From positions 62,001-126,000 of the forward strand of contig NZ_PUIA01000017.1 of assembly GCF_002967715.1 (NCBI RefSeq): a stretch of DNA of 64,000 bases, given 5' to 3'. The notes beneath the pieces were generated by a model. The model ran no database searches, was not told the DNA's origin, and was given only the letters and a program-made list of their open reading frames with translations. A program made the translations under genes and the position numbers. Numbering within the stretch: position 1 is the stretch's first letter; each line of letters starts with the position of its first letter. This DNA is from Blastopirellula marina (GTDB taxonomy: Bacteria; Planctomycetota; Planctomycetia; Pirellulales; Pirellulaceae). Below are positions 34,043-43,141 of this stretch, piece after piece.

Positions 34043-36037
34043 TTACAGGCTCATGTCGAAGCTGTCGACCAGGTCACGTAGCGACTTGGCCTGGGCACCG
34101 AGTTCTTCGGCACTGGCAGCCATTTCTTCGCTGGAAGCGGTCGACTGCTCGGTCACCGTGGCGACTTGCTGAACGGTACCGTACACCTCTTGCGACATGC
34201 TCATCTGCTCGTCGGTGGCGGCTGCGATCTCGGCGATCTTGCCGGAGGTCGCTTCCACGGCGGCGACGATCTTTTCCAACGCACTGCCGGCCTGGGCACT
34301 CAGTTCGACACCATTGGCCACGCGGGATGTCGATTCCTTGATCAGGGCCGAAACGTCCTTGGCGGCGTTGCTGGCACGTTCGGCCAACTTGCGAACTTCG
34401 TCGGCGACCACGGCGAAACCCAAACCATGTTCCCCGGCACGAGCTGCTTCGATGGCTGCGTTGAGGGCCAGAAGATTCGTTTGGCTGGCGATCTCGCTGA
34501 TCACTTGAATGATCTCACTGATCTGTTCGGACGATGCCTTGATCAGGTCCATGGCTTCGCCACTCTTGGTGACAGCCTGGCCACCTTCGACGGCGATCAC
34601 GTTGGTTTCGTTGGCCAGTTTATCGGTTTCGTTGGCACGATCGCGCACCCCTTGGATGCTGCGGGTCAGCTCTTGGGCCGAAGCGCTGATCTGTTCGACC
34701 GCGGCACTTTGGGTCTGAGCCCCTTCGGCAACCGACTGCGAAGCTTCGCTGACGGTCGCGGCACTTTCGCTGAACTGGTTGGCACTTTCGTTCACGTTAG
34801 CAATCAGTTCGGTCATTGCCAAACGCAGACGTACCTGCTTGGTAATATCGGTGGCGTATTTGACGACCTTGTATGGCTTGCCATTGAGATCGAAGATCGG
34901 GTTGTACGAAGCTTGGATCCAGATCTCTTTGTCACCCTTGCCGAAACGTTTGTATTGACCGGCGTCGAATTCACCTTTGTTCAGTTTCTCCCAGAACAGC
35001 TTGTACTCGCTGCTGGAAGCGTACTGCTTGTCGACGAACATCTGGTGATGACGTCCCTGAATTTCGCTCAGCGAGTAGCCGAGGGCACCCAGGAAGTTCT
35101 CGTTGGCCGTCAGGATCGTGCCGTCCATGTTGAATTCGATGACAGCTTGCGACTTGCTGATCGCATCCATCTGCCCCGAGTAATTTGCCGTAGCCAGTTT
35201 CTGCTGGGTCACGTCGGTGGCGTACTTCACCACTTTGTATGGCTTACCGCTGGCATCGAAGATCGGATTGTAGGAAGCCTGGATCCAGATTTCCTTGCCC
35301 CCTTTGCCAAAGCGTTTGTATTCGGCTGATTCGTACTGACCACGATTCAACTTGGCCCAGAAATCGCGATACTCGACACTGTTACCGTATTCGCTTCCCA
35401 CGAACATGCGGTGGTGCTGGCCCTGGATCTCGTTCAACTTGTAACCAACAGCGTTTAAGAAGTTCTCATTCGCCGTGATGATGGTACCATCCATGTTGAA
35501 CTGGATGACGGCCTGGGCTTTGCTGACGGCGTTGATCTGACCTTGGAAGTCCGCGTCCTGCAATTTTTGAGCGGTGATGTCGACGGCATACTTCACCACT
35601 TTGATGGTGTTGCCGTTTTCGTCGAGAATTGGATTGTAAGAAGCCTGGATCCAGATCTCGCGACCACCTTTACCCAAGCGTTTGTATTGGCCGGCGTCGA
35701 ACTTACCTTGGCTGAGCTTAGTCCAAAAGTCACGATACTCGGCGCTTTGGGCATAGGCCGGATCGACGAACAATCGGTGATGCTGTCCTCGAATTTCTTC
35801 GAGCGTGTACCCCACGGCACCGAGGAAATTATCGTTCGCCGTCAGGATCGTTCCGTTGGGTTCAAACTCGATCACGGCTTGCGATTTGTGAATCGCGGCG
35901 TTCTCGGCTTTTAGCAGGGCGATTTCGTTTCGCAGCTCGGTCTCCATCGATCGCGAACTGGCGGTCGTTGTCTTGGCTTTACGCGAGGAAGGTTTCGTCG
36001 AGGGCTGAGTGGCCTCGAGGGTGGCGCTGGTCGGCAT
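34043..36037 (-). CDS. Soluble methyl-accepting chemotaxis-type protein with three PAS domains
   Basis: 664 residues with no membrane segment, so cytoplasmic. After a Ser/Thr/Lys-rich tail come three tandem, very similar PAS-PAC units (about 45-160, 167-280, 289-403). Each contains a SQAVIEFxxDGTI-like start, F(V/L)GALGY-type strands, [24 protein letters not shown] and KVVKYA(T/V)D. The signalling domain (about 405-664) contains the conserved hairpin tip [20 protein letters not shown]. No che genes are adjacent. The H-x-x-F/W pattern in PAS units of this class is compatible with haem or redox sensing. The near-identity of the units suggests recent internal duplication. Confidence 0.92.
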   Translation of the reverse strand: MPTSATLEATQPSTKPSSRKAKTTTASSRSMETELRNEIALLKAENAAIHKSQAVIEFEPNGTILTANDNFLGAVGYTLEEIRGQHHRLFVDPAYAQSAEYRDFWTKLSQGKFDAGQYKRLGKGGREIWIQASYNPILDENGNTIKVVKYAVDITAQKLQDADFQGQINAVSKAQAVIQFNMDGTIITANENFLNAVGYKLNEIQGQHHRMFVGSEYGNSVEYRDFWAKLNRGQYESAEYKRFGKGGKEIWIQASYNPIFDASGKPYKVVKYATDVTQQKLATANYSGQMDAISKSQAVIEFNMDGTILTANENFLGALGYSLSEIQGRHHQMFVDKQYASSSEYKLFWEKLNKGEFDAGQYKRFGKGDKEIWIQASYNPIFDLNGKPYKVVKYATDITKQVRLRLAMTELIANVNESANQFSESAATVSEASQSVAEGAQTQSAAVEQISASAQELTRSIQGVRDRANETDKLANETNVIAVEGGQAVTKSGEAMDLIKASSEQISEIIQVISEIASQTNLLALNAAIEAARAGEHGLGFAVVADEVRKLAERASNAAKDVSALIKESTSRVANGVELSAQAGSALEKIVAAVEATSGKIAEIAAATDEQMSMSQEVYGTVQQVATVTEQSTASSEEMAASAEELGAQAKSLRDLVDSFDMSL

Positions 36038-36862
36038 CGTGATCTCTCCTGCCCTGGGAATTGCGTTCTTACGCTTCAGACGTTGACTCGACCGCGGCTG
36101 CTTACCGCTAAGAATCGGATTCTGCGTCCAAGCTATCTACGTCCTTACCGGTTGAAGTCAAGCTTTTCGTCCCCCAAATTAGCAGGGGATTTTGCCCAAT
36201 GGGCTCCCCCTTTGCGACTGTTTCTCTTGCCACGAAAACGACTTACGTAGCATTTGAGAATCATTTCCAGGCACCGAAGAAGGGTTCACCGAAGATCGCC
36301 GGCTAAACTTCGTACACGATCGATCTGACATATCTTTTGACCTCTTATAGGGAGAAAGACCAAGCCTTTCGAACGTTCCGGAGCAATATCGATCTCGCCC
36401 CCATTAACCCAATCGAGCCCGAGGCAAAAAAGCTCAATTACACGTTCTAAAACCTTAGAATCCCTATAACGCGACTGAGACTTGGGTGCCTCTTATGGGG
36501 GAATTAACGCACAAGAAACTCAATTGACCTGGATTCTGAGACCATATCATCCACCCGAAATAAGTATCACATTGAAGGTGGCAATTCTTTGGCCACCTAT
36601 CGACCTAAGGAAAACCAGCTCCCACAAAACGCGGTCAAGACGGTGGATAACCACCAAGGCTTCTCACAAGGCCTTGCAAACAGTCGTAATACTTCTCAAA
36701 AAGTAAACGTCGCTTCTCATTCACTTTCGACAAAAACGGCGGAAAATAACCTTTACCTGATGAGCCTCGCAGGTGGACTTATCTCATTTGATTTTCGCCA
36801 CGGACTAGAACTCTTCCTCTTCATCCCGTTATCTGCCATTTGGCGGTGAAAGGTCCCGAATC
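36038..36862. other. Long intergenic region without a supported gene
   Basis: 825 bases between the divergent chemoreceptor and a DUF1559 gene. Short ORFs on the plus strand (near 36482 and 36589) show no signal, motif or ribosome-binding site and are not credited. The last 300 bases are AT-rich and probably hold the DUF1559 promoter. I see no strong repeat or terminator. Confidence 0.35.
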
Positions 36863-37825
36863 ATGAACTCGTTTTCGTTGTCATCCACACACTCACCTCG
36901 AGCCAAGCGCGGGTTCACGCTCGTCGAGTTGTTGGTCGTGATCGCCATCATCGGCGTGTTGGTCGCTTTGCTTTTGCCGGCCGTACAGCAGGCACGCGAA
37001 GCAGCACGACGTGCCCAGTGCGTGAACAACCTGAAGAACATTGGGTTGGCAATGCATAACTATCACGACACCTATCGCAACTTCCCATATCTCGGTTTCA
37101 CCGGCTGGAACGGCGATACGATCTCGGTCTTCGGACGACTGCTCCCGTTCATCGAACAAACGGCCATGTACGAAACGTTGAATTTCAACGTGCGTGCCAA
37201 CGACGGTAACAATCGCCTATACCGCACCACGCCGATCGACGTTTACTCGTGCCCTTCGGAAACGGTCACGCTGGGTGAATCAAACAGCGGCAACAACCAC
37301 TGGTCGCACCAACGTTACAGCTATGCCGTTTGTGTCGGCAACACGAACTACGATCAGCACAACGCCAACAACTGGGACGGCGTTTGGACCTACGACAACG
37401 GCGGTTCGGCCTTCAAGATGGGTGACCACATCCGCAGCATGGCTTCGATTACCGACGGTACGAGCAACACCGTAATGGTTTCGGAAGTCCCCATGAACCA
37501 GAACGACCAAGGCTGGCAAGGCATGTATGCCGCAGGCATCTATGCTTCGGGTGCTGGTTTCACCGGCTACCTGACGCCCAACACCAAGGCCTCGATCGAT
37601 GGTGGTCGTCGCTGCTGGAACCCGACCGACTACCTCCAGAAGATTCCTTGCCATAGCGGCGGCGACAACTGGTGGTCTGCGACGTTTGCAGCGTTCAGCA
37701 TGCACCCAGGCGGGGTGAACGCTTGCAACTTCGACGGTTCGGTCAGTTTCGTGCCAGAGACGATCGACATCTGGGCATGGCGTGCACGAACGTCGACGCA
37801 AGGTGGCGAGGTCGTCAGTCAATAA
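36863..37825 (+). CDS. DUF1559 domain protein with prepilin-type N-terminus
   Basis: 320 residues. The leader is longer than in the other copies (MNSFSLSSTHSPRAKRG before [14 protein letters not shown]). The helix continues to [20 protein letters not shown]. The C-terminal domain contains MASITDGTSNTVMVSEVPMN and MHPGGVNACNFDGSVSFVPE, followed by GGEVVSQ. AAAGG lies nine bases before the ATG. It is followed by a hairpin and a lipoprotein, a module repeated elsewhere in the window. Confidence 0.93.
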   Translation: MNSFSLSSTHSPRAKRGFTLVELLVVIAIIGVLVALLLPAVQQAREAARRAQCVNNLKNIGLAMHNYHDTYRNFPYLGFTGWNGDTISVFGRLLPFIEQTAMYETLNFNVRANDGNNRLYRTTPIDVYSCPSETVTLGESNSGNNHWSHQRYSYAVCVGNTNYDQHNANNWDGVWTYDNGGSAFKMGDHIRSMASITDGTSNTVMVSEVPMNQNDQGWQGMYAAGIYASGAGFTGYLTPNTKASIDGGRRCWNPTDYLQKIPCHSGGDNWWSATFAAFSMHPGGVNACNFDGSVSFVPETIDIWAWRARTSTQGGEVVSQ

Positions 37826-37845
37826 CGACTCCTGGTTTCGGTAGC

Positions 37846-37876
37846 GGGAAGACTCACCACGTGAGCAGGTCTTCCC
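37846..37876 (+). other. Intercistronic hairpin between DUF1559 and lipoprotein
   Basis: GGGAAGAC at 37846-37853 pairs with GTCTTCCC at 37869-37876, with an inner TCAC/GTGA stem. No U-tract follows. It is probably a stabilising or attenuating element within the transcript. Confidence 0.55.
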
Positions 37877-37903
37877 CCAACCTCCAGACGGAGCATTCAC
37901 ACT

Positions 37904-38356
37904 ATGAACAAAAAACACCTCTCCTGTTTGACGAGCTGTATTGTATTGCTGGCCTCGATTAGCTTCCTGGCTGGCTGTGGCCCAAGCGACGGCATGATCA
38001 CGATCTCGGGCAGCGTCACGCTAGATGGCGAACCAGTGCAAGATGGTTCGATCTCGCTGATGCCGATCAACGGCGGCAGCATGGGAGGCGGCCTGATTGA
38101 AAATGGATACTACACGGCGAAATCGTCCCCAGGCGAAATGGCCGTTCAGATTCATGCCCACAAGATGGTCCAGAAGAAGAACCCTTCGCGGGAAGAAATC
38201 GAACGCGGCCTGACCGAAGACAGCGTTTCGATCATTCCTACCGAGTACAACCGTCAATCGAAACTTCGCATTACGGTGGCTCCTGATCAAAAGAACTTCG
38301 AGTTCAACTTGACGAAAGACGGCAAGATTCCCGAGGGCATGTCGGCCAAGTTGTAA
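37904..38356 (+). CDS. Lipoprotein with regulatory-like beta-sandwich core
   Basis: 150 residues. The lipobox is SFLAGCGPSD. The core has ISGSVTLDGEPVQDGSISLM, then a glycine-rich loop (NGGSMGGG) and GYYTAKSSPGEMAVQIHAHK, the transthyretin/carboxypeptidase-regulatory pattern. It ends QKNFEFNLTKDGKIPEGMS. It is the partner of the DUF1559 protein immediately upstream; GGAG ten bases before the ATG supports the start. A 14-bp stem terminator follows directly. Confidence 0.86.
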   Translation: MNKKHLSCLTSCIVLLASISFLAGCGPSDGMITISGSVTLDGEPVQDGSISLMPINGGSMGGGLIENGYYTAKSSPGEMAVQIHAHKMVQKKNPSREEIERGLTEDSVSIIPTEYNRQSKLRITVAPDQKNFEFNLTKDGKIPEGMSAKL

Positions 38357-38381
38357 TGTCTTGTCCACTTGTCCCTAATGG

Positions 38382-38420
38382 AACAGGTGGCTGACTTGGC
38401 AGGGTCAGCCACCTGTTTTT
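38382..38420 (+). terminator. Strong rho-independent terminator
   Basis: AACAGGTGGCTGAC at 38382-38395 pairs perfectly with GTCAGCCACCTGTT at 38404-38417 around an eight-base loop, and the second arm runs into TTTTT. It closes the DUF1559-lipoprotein transcript. Confidence 0.9.
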
Positions 38421-38678
38421 ATGCGCGGATGTCAAAGACTCGACGGCGAGCCTTACCAATCTCGGGGCATGGTTCCCCGAGAAAAGAGAACCCTGAGGTC
38501 TCATGAAAGTAATTTATGGGCAAAGCGCTTCAGTAACAAAGTACGCCTCGAATATTTTTTTGAAGAAATATCTCGCGGGTGAAAAGCCTGAAACCTCTTG
38601 ATGACAGAGCCGAGAGGGATGGCTTTCTTCGGGTGGGTAGCGAGGCAGGAAATTGGCAGGGGAAGCGGTGGGAATTGC
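38421..38678. other. Intergenic region with a short hairpin
   Basis: No supported ORF. CTCGGGG/CCCCGAG at 38461-38481 is a perfect 7-bp stem with a seven-base loop and is followed by A-rich, not T-rich, DNA on the plus strand. Its role is unknown. The rest is the downstream side of the small membrane gene. Confidence 0.3.
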
Positions 38679-38909
38679 TTAGGCCTTGGATCCGCTCATT
38701 TGGTTCCAGCAAATGCTGAAGACCATATCCATCGTGAAACCGACGAAGAAACCGCCGATCACCAGCTTCGCAGGGTTTTCCAGCAGTTGGCCACCGCCCA
38801 TGTAGGTAGCGATCAGGACCAACGCAACCAGGAAGGCGACCAGGTGCCCTCCTCTTCCTAATGCGGTTCGTACCGCTTCTTCCCATTCTACTATGTCGAA
38901 CGTAATCAT
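38679..38909 (-). CDS. Small two-span membrane protein
   Basis: 76 residues from the ATG at 38909, chosen because AAGG lies about ten bases upstream and the residues before it look non-coding. ITFDIVEWEEAVRTALGRGG is followed by two hydrophobic helices (LVAFLVALVLIATYMGGG and LVIGGFFVGFTMDMVFSICW). No family is recognised. It follows the sigma/FecR operon on the same strand after a gap with two hairpins. Confidence 0.6.
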   Translation of the reverse strand: MITFDIVEWEEAVRTALGRGGHLVAFLVALVLIATYMGGGQLLENPAKLVIGGFFVGFTMDMVFSICWNQMSGSKA

Positions 38910-39083
38910 CGCTCGGAACCTTGCAGTGATGTGTTTCCTCAGAAACACGCTTAAAACCAGGCTCTCATTGCCTTTAGTTGGGTTTCCCTCCAGACAATAA
39001 GATCATCGAGCAAGGATCGCGGAAGTTGCGTGAATTCTCGGAAGTTAGCTAGGAAAGTTTTTGGGCGCAGCCGGAAGAAACCG

Positions 39084-39159
39084 TGCGCGGTGTCATGCAC
39101 CCCGCGCATTACTCTTGGTACGATTCGCTTCGCTGCTCGCACCCTACCATTGCGAGCAG
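39084..39159. other. Two hairpins downstream of the FecR gene
   Basis: TGCGCGG/CCGCGCA at 39084-39108 and CTGCTCGCA/TGCGAGCAG at 39133-39159 are perfect stems of 7 and 9 bp. On the minus strand, the direction of the FecR gene, the distal one is followed by CGGTTTCTTC. They may act as a tandem terminator. Confidence 0.4.
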
Positions 39160-39177
39160 TGTTTGATAGGCTCGGTC

Positions 39178-40512
39178 TTAGTCTTGCTTAGCGGGTGGTT
39201 GGGGGGCGAATTGCATTTGGTCGACAACCAGGCCGACGTCGCGATCCTGGGTCGATAGAACCACCTTGTAGATCACCTGACCGAGCTGCGGCGGGCTCAT
39301 CATGGCATCTTCCGCAGGGACCTTCTTGAAGGAGGTCAACGGAACATCGAGCGTCCGCCAGCCTGCGGCCGGTTTAGAATCGGTATCGCCGATCTCGTAT
39401 TCGTAGACACTATCCGAGCCGTGGAAATCGGCTCCGCGGGCCAACAATACAACCTGTACGTTTTCCGATGGATCGACGCGGAAGGTGACCTTCATGTGGG
39501 TATCTTCCACTACCGTGAACAAGCCTTCGCTCCAACGGTTGTAGGTTTCGATCTGATACCAGGTTTCACTCTGATCGAGGAAGCCAGGACGTGTTTCGGC
39601 TGTTACCGCGCCGGACGAACCAGCAGGAAGTCCCTCTTGTGCCCAGATCCCTTTACGCCAGTCGCTGGGAAGCTCTTTCTCGAAATCGATCTCCCAGTGA
39701 TCAGGCGCTGGCATACGGAGTTGGCTTTTCAGAGGAAGATCGCGGGCCACGATCGCCTTCTCGCCAGCAGCGACATCCACGGTACTTTGATCACCGGTAC
39801 GTATCACACGGACCTTCCCTTCAACGACATCGACATCGGTTCGCTGATGCGATGCCTGAACCGAGAGAACCGTTCCCAGAACGTCAGTGACCGCGAGCTC
39901 GGTAAGAATCTGCATTGGCTTGCCCTGCGGCTGCGGCTGAACGTCGGCTACCAGGTTGCCAACAAACAGATCGATCTGCTTATGGTCTTCTTCCCGAAAA
40001 GCAGCCTCGGTGGCTCCGTGCAGGCTGACGCGTGTCTGGTCGGGGAACTGAATCGTGGCCGAACTGCCGATCGCATGTGTCGTGATCTTCATGCCTACGG
40101 GAATATCGTCTCCGACCGCCAGCTTGCGTGCTTCGCCATCCGGCATAGTCACGGTGACCTTACCGGTGGCTTGCACCAGCTTGGCAACGGTCGGAAGTTG
40201 ACCGGCCCGCAAGTCGAGAAAGACGGCGAATGCCAAGCTGGCTGCCAGCGCCATCGCAGCTGACCACCAGAAGATGGTTTGCCGCGGGAAAGGAGTTGGC
40301 TTGTGTCGTGGCGAGGTGACTTCGGCGATGGTCAGCGACTGCAGGGCGATACTATGGAAGAGTTCAACCGCGCGGTCATCTCCTTCCAGCGCGGCCGCGA
40401 GAGCCGTCATTTCGTATTCGTCCAGATCGTCGTCGTTGTAACGAATGATCAATTCGATCAAGTCATCGTCCGACATCGACTGGTCATCATTTGCTGGCGT
40501 GTTGTCGTTCAT
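39178..40512 (-). CDS. FecR-domain membrane protein, partner of the ECF sigma factor
   Basis: 444 residues. The N-terminal 75 residues are acidic and helical (SDDDLIELIIRYNDDDLDEY), resembling the anti-sigma-like region of planctomycete FecR proteins. One membrane helix follows (IFWWSAAMALAASLAFAVFL). The FecR domain (about 105-235) has GDDIPVGMKITT, GSSATIQFPD and LAVTDVLGTVLSVQ. The C-terminal half (DHWEIDFEKELPSDWRKGIW ...) looks like an extracellular lectin/jelly-roll domain. It lies 49 bases behind the sigma gene. It probably controls the sigma factor or senses an external ligand. Confidence 0.88.
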   Translation of the reverse strand: MNDNTPANDDQSMSDDDLIELIIRYNDDDLDEYEMTALAAALEGDDRAVELFHSIALQSLTIAEVTSPRHKPTPFPRQTIFWWSAAMALAASLAFAVFLDLRAGQLPTVAKLVQATGKVTVTMPDGEARKLAVGDDIPVGMKITTHAIGSSATIQFPDQTRVSLHGATEAAFREEDHKQIDLFVGNLVADVQPQPQGKPMQILTELAVTDVLGTVLSVQASHQRTDVDVVEGKVRVIRTGDQSTVDVAAGEKAIVARDLPLKSQLRMPAPDHWEIDFEKELPSDWRKGIWAQEGLPAGSSGAVTAETRPGFLDQSETWYQIETYNRWSEGLFTVVEDTHMKVTFRVDPSENVQVVLLARGADFHGSDSVYEYEIGDTDSKPAAGWRTLDVPLTSFKKVPAEDAMMSPPQLGQVIYKVVLSTQDRDVGLVVDQMQFAPQPPAKQD

Positions 40513-40561
40513 GCCGCGATCCCCCGGCGGACCCTCTCACCCATCATTGTGCAGGCAACTA

Positions 40562-41074
40562 TCACTGCGTTACCTCCCCGTGCAAAGTCCCCTCGACACA
40601 GCGTCGGAGATCTCGATGTGCACGCGACAGGCGTTTGTACACGGCATCGAGTGAAGCACCGATCTGCTTGGCCACTTCGATGCAACTGAGCCCTTCTCCG
40701 TACCGTAACTGAATCATCTCACGATTGCGTTCTGGCATCTTCTTCAAACACCGTCGCAACGCATCTTTCCGGTCGGAAAGGCCCTTGGCCTGATCGTCGG
40801 AGATGGACCAGATACGATCCATCGCACCGCCATCCATGACCTGGGACTTCCCTCGTTGCCGCAACCAATCGACCGCCAGGTTTTTGGCCGTGGTGCGCGA
40901 CCAGGCAAGCAAATGTCCCTCGTCGTTGATTTGCTCGCGTTGCCGAAGTGCCCTCAGCACAACCTCTTGAAAGATATCTTCGACCGCTTGAGACTCGCGC
41001 ACGATGGACCAGATTGGAACGGTCAATCGAATGCGTGCCTCGAGCAAGACACGTACTACGTCGCTTTCCTGCAT
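40562..41074 (-). CDS. ECF RNA polymerase sigma factor
   Basis: 170 residues from the ATG at 41074, with GGAAG five bases upstream. Region 2 contains VEDIFQEVVLRALRQREQIN and AWSRTTAKNLAVDWLRQRG. Region 4 contains LKKMPERNREMIQLRYGEGL and IGASLDAVYKRLSRAHRDLR. This size and order are those of extracytoplasmic-function sigma-70 proteins of planctomycete type. It is the first gene of an operon with the FecR-domain protein. The earlier in-frame codon at 41197 gives a non-conserved Gly/Pro leader. Confidence 0.92.
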   Translation of the reverse strand: MQESDVVRVLLEARIRLTVPIWSIVRESQAVEDIFQEVVLRALRQREQINDEGHLLAWSRTTAKNLAVDWLRQRGKSQVMDGGAMDRIWSISDDQAKGLSDRKDALRRCLKKMPERNREMIQLRYGEGLSCIEVAKQIGASLDAVYKRLSRAHRDLRRCVEGTLHGEVTQ

Positions 41075-41453
41075 ATTTCTTCCGCCAGGTGGCACCTTTC
41101 GTTCTGGCAACCGGCTATCGCTAGCCGGCAAGCCAACACCCCCAAAAGAACCACCGACAACAGCATCATTCCTATTCAATCGGCAGCCGCCGTGCAACGG
41201 GGATACGGTCGGCGTTCTACCTATGGAACGCTGAAGGCCCCGGAACCTGACAAAAATCCATCGACAATAAGGGGACTTTGATGCGAATAGCGAATTTTCT
41301 TTTGTTTTTTTCCGTGGCCGTGTCAGGAAAGCCGACGCCGTTCGTGAGTAGTGAGTGGATCGGACTTTCCATTTGGGAGAAATCGGAGGGTACCTGATTC
41401 GCTCTTATCTATTTTCTCGTTTCGTTGTTGATTCAGTTAGAGGTGCCTCTTCC
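41075..41453. other. Divergent promoter region
   Basis: It separates the ECF sigma operon from the DUF1559 gene at 41.4 kb. There is no supported ORF and no strong hairpin. An AT-rich T-run stretch lies near 41290-41310. The two promoters should be here. Confidence 0.3.
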
Positions 41454-42371
41454 ATGAAGAATCTCCAGAGGCCGCGCGGCTTCACCCTCGTCGAATTGTT
41501 GGTGGTAATTGCCATCATTGGTGTTTTAATCGCCCTGTTGCTCCCTGCCGTTCAGCAAGCCCGTGAAGCGGCACGCCGGATGACTTGCAGCAACCAATTC
41601 AAGCAAATCGGCATTGCCCTGCACAACTACCACGATACCTTTGGCAGTCTGCCACCAGGCATCGTGACCACCAACCAGACCTGCTGGTTAACGCATATCC
41701 TTCCGCAAATCGAACAAGGTTCGCTGTACGATCAAATCGACGCGGCCGGTGCTTTTGATGAGCCTTGGGAAGATGTCCCGGCGATGGTCAGCACGGGCAA
41801 TACTCCTTTGGCTAAAACCATTATCGACGGCTACATCTGCCCATCCGATACCGGCGACGGGGTCAATAAGCGTCTGGGGAATTCCACGAACCAATTCGGC
41901 AAATCGAACTACATCGGTATCTTTTCCGCTTACTACAACTCGACCAATGCGACTGCCACCAACGGCAACGGCGGAAGTGACCGCCAAGCGACTTTCTTCG
42001 ACAATTCGTCGACCTCGTTCCGCGACATCACCGATGGCCTGAGCAACACGATCATCGTGGCCGAGCGAGCCGAGCGCAAGGGTTCTGGCCCAGCCGGTTC
42101 GCTGTGGATTGGTTACCACAACGACTCTGGTGGTGCGATCTCGGGCAGTATCGCCCAATTCCAGGTACGTTTGCGGATGGAACGGTCGTCGAACGATACC
42201 GACTACAACATCAACGGCAACAGCAACTACAACCCCAGTAGCAATCACCCCGGCGGTGCCCAGTTCCTGCGTGGCGATGCCAGCGTCGTGTTCCTGCCAG
42301 AGACCATCAACCTGCGTACCCAGGCAGCCCTGGGAACGATCGATGGTGGCGAAGTGATCGGCGAATACTAA
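41454..42371 (+). CDS. DUF1559 domain protein, member of a tandem pair
   Basis: 305 residues from the ATG at 41454 with GAGGTG nine bases upstream. MKNLQRPRG precedes [20 protein letters not shown]. The domain has [20 protein letters not shown] and [20 protein letters not shown], ending [16 protein letters not shown]. It is closely similar along its length to the gene at 43.1 kb, so the two arose by tandem duplication with a lipoprotein gene left between them. An intercistronic hairpin follows. Confidence 0.93.
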   Translation: MKNLQRPRGFTLVELLVVIAIIGVLIALLLPAVQQAREAARRMTCSNQFKQIGIALHNYHDTFGSLPPGIVTTNQTCWLTHILPQIEQGSLYDQIDAAGAFDEPWEDVPAMVSTGNTPLAKTIIDGYICPSDTGDGVNKRLGNSTNQFGKSNYIGIFSAYYNSTNATATNGNGGSDRQATFFDNSSTSFRDITDGLSNTIIVAERAERKGSGPAGSLWIGYHNDSGGAISGSIAQFQVRLRMERSSNDTDYNINGNSNYNPSSNHPGGAQFLRGDASVVFLPETINLRTQAALGTIDGGEVIGEY

Positions 42372-42382
42372 TTTCCAACCGC

Positions 42383-42413
42383 AGCCGGCCGCTTCGGGTG
42401 GAAGCGGTCGGCT
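42383..42413 (+). other. Intercistronic hairpin between DUF1559 and lipoprotein
   Basis: AGCCGGCCGCTT at 42383-42394 pairs with AAGCGGTCGGCT at 42402-42413 (12 pairs, one wobble) around a seven-base loop. There is no U-tract, so partial attenuation or mRNA protection is more likely than termination. Confidence 0.6.
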
Positions 42414-42436
42414 CGCTTCCCATCCCCATTTCATTC

Positions 42437-42877
42437 ATGAGCGCTTCGATGAAACTCCCCTACGTGTTAACAAGTCGCCTCGCAACGACAACCTTGGCCG
42501 CGATTGCATTGATCGGGCTGACAGGCTGCGGTTCAGGGGCAGGCGTTGCGCCTGTATCCGGCACGGTGACGCTGGACGGGCAACCGTTGGCGAATGCTTT
42601 GGTCTCGTTCTATCCGCAAGAAGAAGGAAAGCGATTCTCTACCGGCACGACCGATGCCAGTGGCCGTTACGAACTGGTCTATACCAATGACCAGCATGGC
42701 GCGGCCATCGGCAAGCATACCGTCAAAATCACGACGGCTACCGTGCAAGGGGAAGGCGGCCCTGCTCGGCCCCCCAAAGAGAAGCTGCCGGCGAAGTACA
42801 ACGACGAATCGAAGCTGATCGTCGACGTGACTTCTGGCTCGAACGATAGCACGAACTTCGACCTGCAATCGAAGTAA
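42437..42877 (+). CDS. Lipoprotein with regulatory-like beta-sandwich core
   Basis: 146 residues from the ATG at 42437; an ATG at 42449 (MKLPYVL) is equally possible. The lipobox is LIGLTGCGSG. The core VAPVSGTVTLDGQPLANALV, FYPQEEGK, and GRYELVYTNDQHGAAIGKHT strongly resembles the lipoprotein at 12.9 kb. A PPKEKLPAKYNDESKL segment precedes the end SNDSTNFDLQSK. It sits between the two duplicated DUF1559 genes on the same strand. Confidence 0.86.
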   Translation: MSASMKLPYVLTSRLATTTLAAIALIGLTGCGSGAGVAPVSGTVTLDGQPLANALVSFYPQEEGKRFSTGTTDASGRYELVYTNDQHGAAIGKHTVKITTATVQGEGGPARPPKEKLPAKYNDESKLIVDVTSGSNDSTNFDLQSK

Positions 42878-43141
42878 TCATAGCAACAAAACGTTTCCTG
42901 GTCCCTAGTTGAACGACGTGTATCAGCTGGGGGCTGCTACGTTCTTGCAAGCGCCATAGACAGCCATCTGACGAAATCGAAAACTTCAGAGGCCCGCGAA
43001 ACCTCTCTTACGAGTTCGGGCTTTTGAAACCGCTCTTTGACAGAACAACGAGCATGACTCCTTCTGATGTTTTCACTGTCTGATAACGTTTTCTTTCTTA
43101 CTTATTCCTATTTAATGGAACATTGTTTCCAAGGAGCCCCT

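Noticed and set aside
34166-35329. 387-codon plus-strand ORF inside the chemoreceptor gene
   Set aside because: Shadow of the PAS/MCP gene; the sense strand carries unambiguous PAS and MCP motifs and the antisense protein has no recognisable features.
36482-36849. Two short plus-strand ORFs in the 36.0-36.9 kb gap
   Set aside because: No ribosome-binding site, no hydrophobic or motif pattern, and mutually overlapping frames; probably non-coding.
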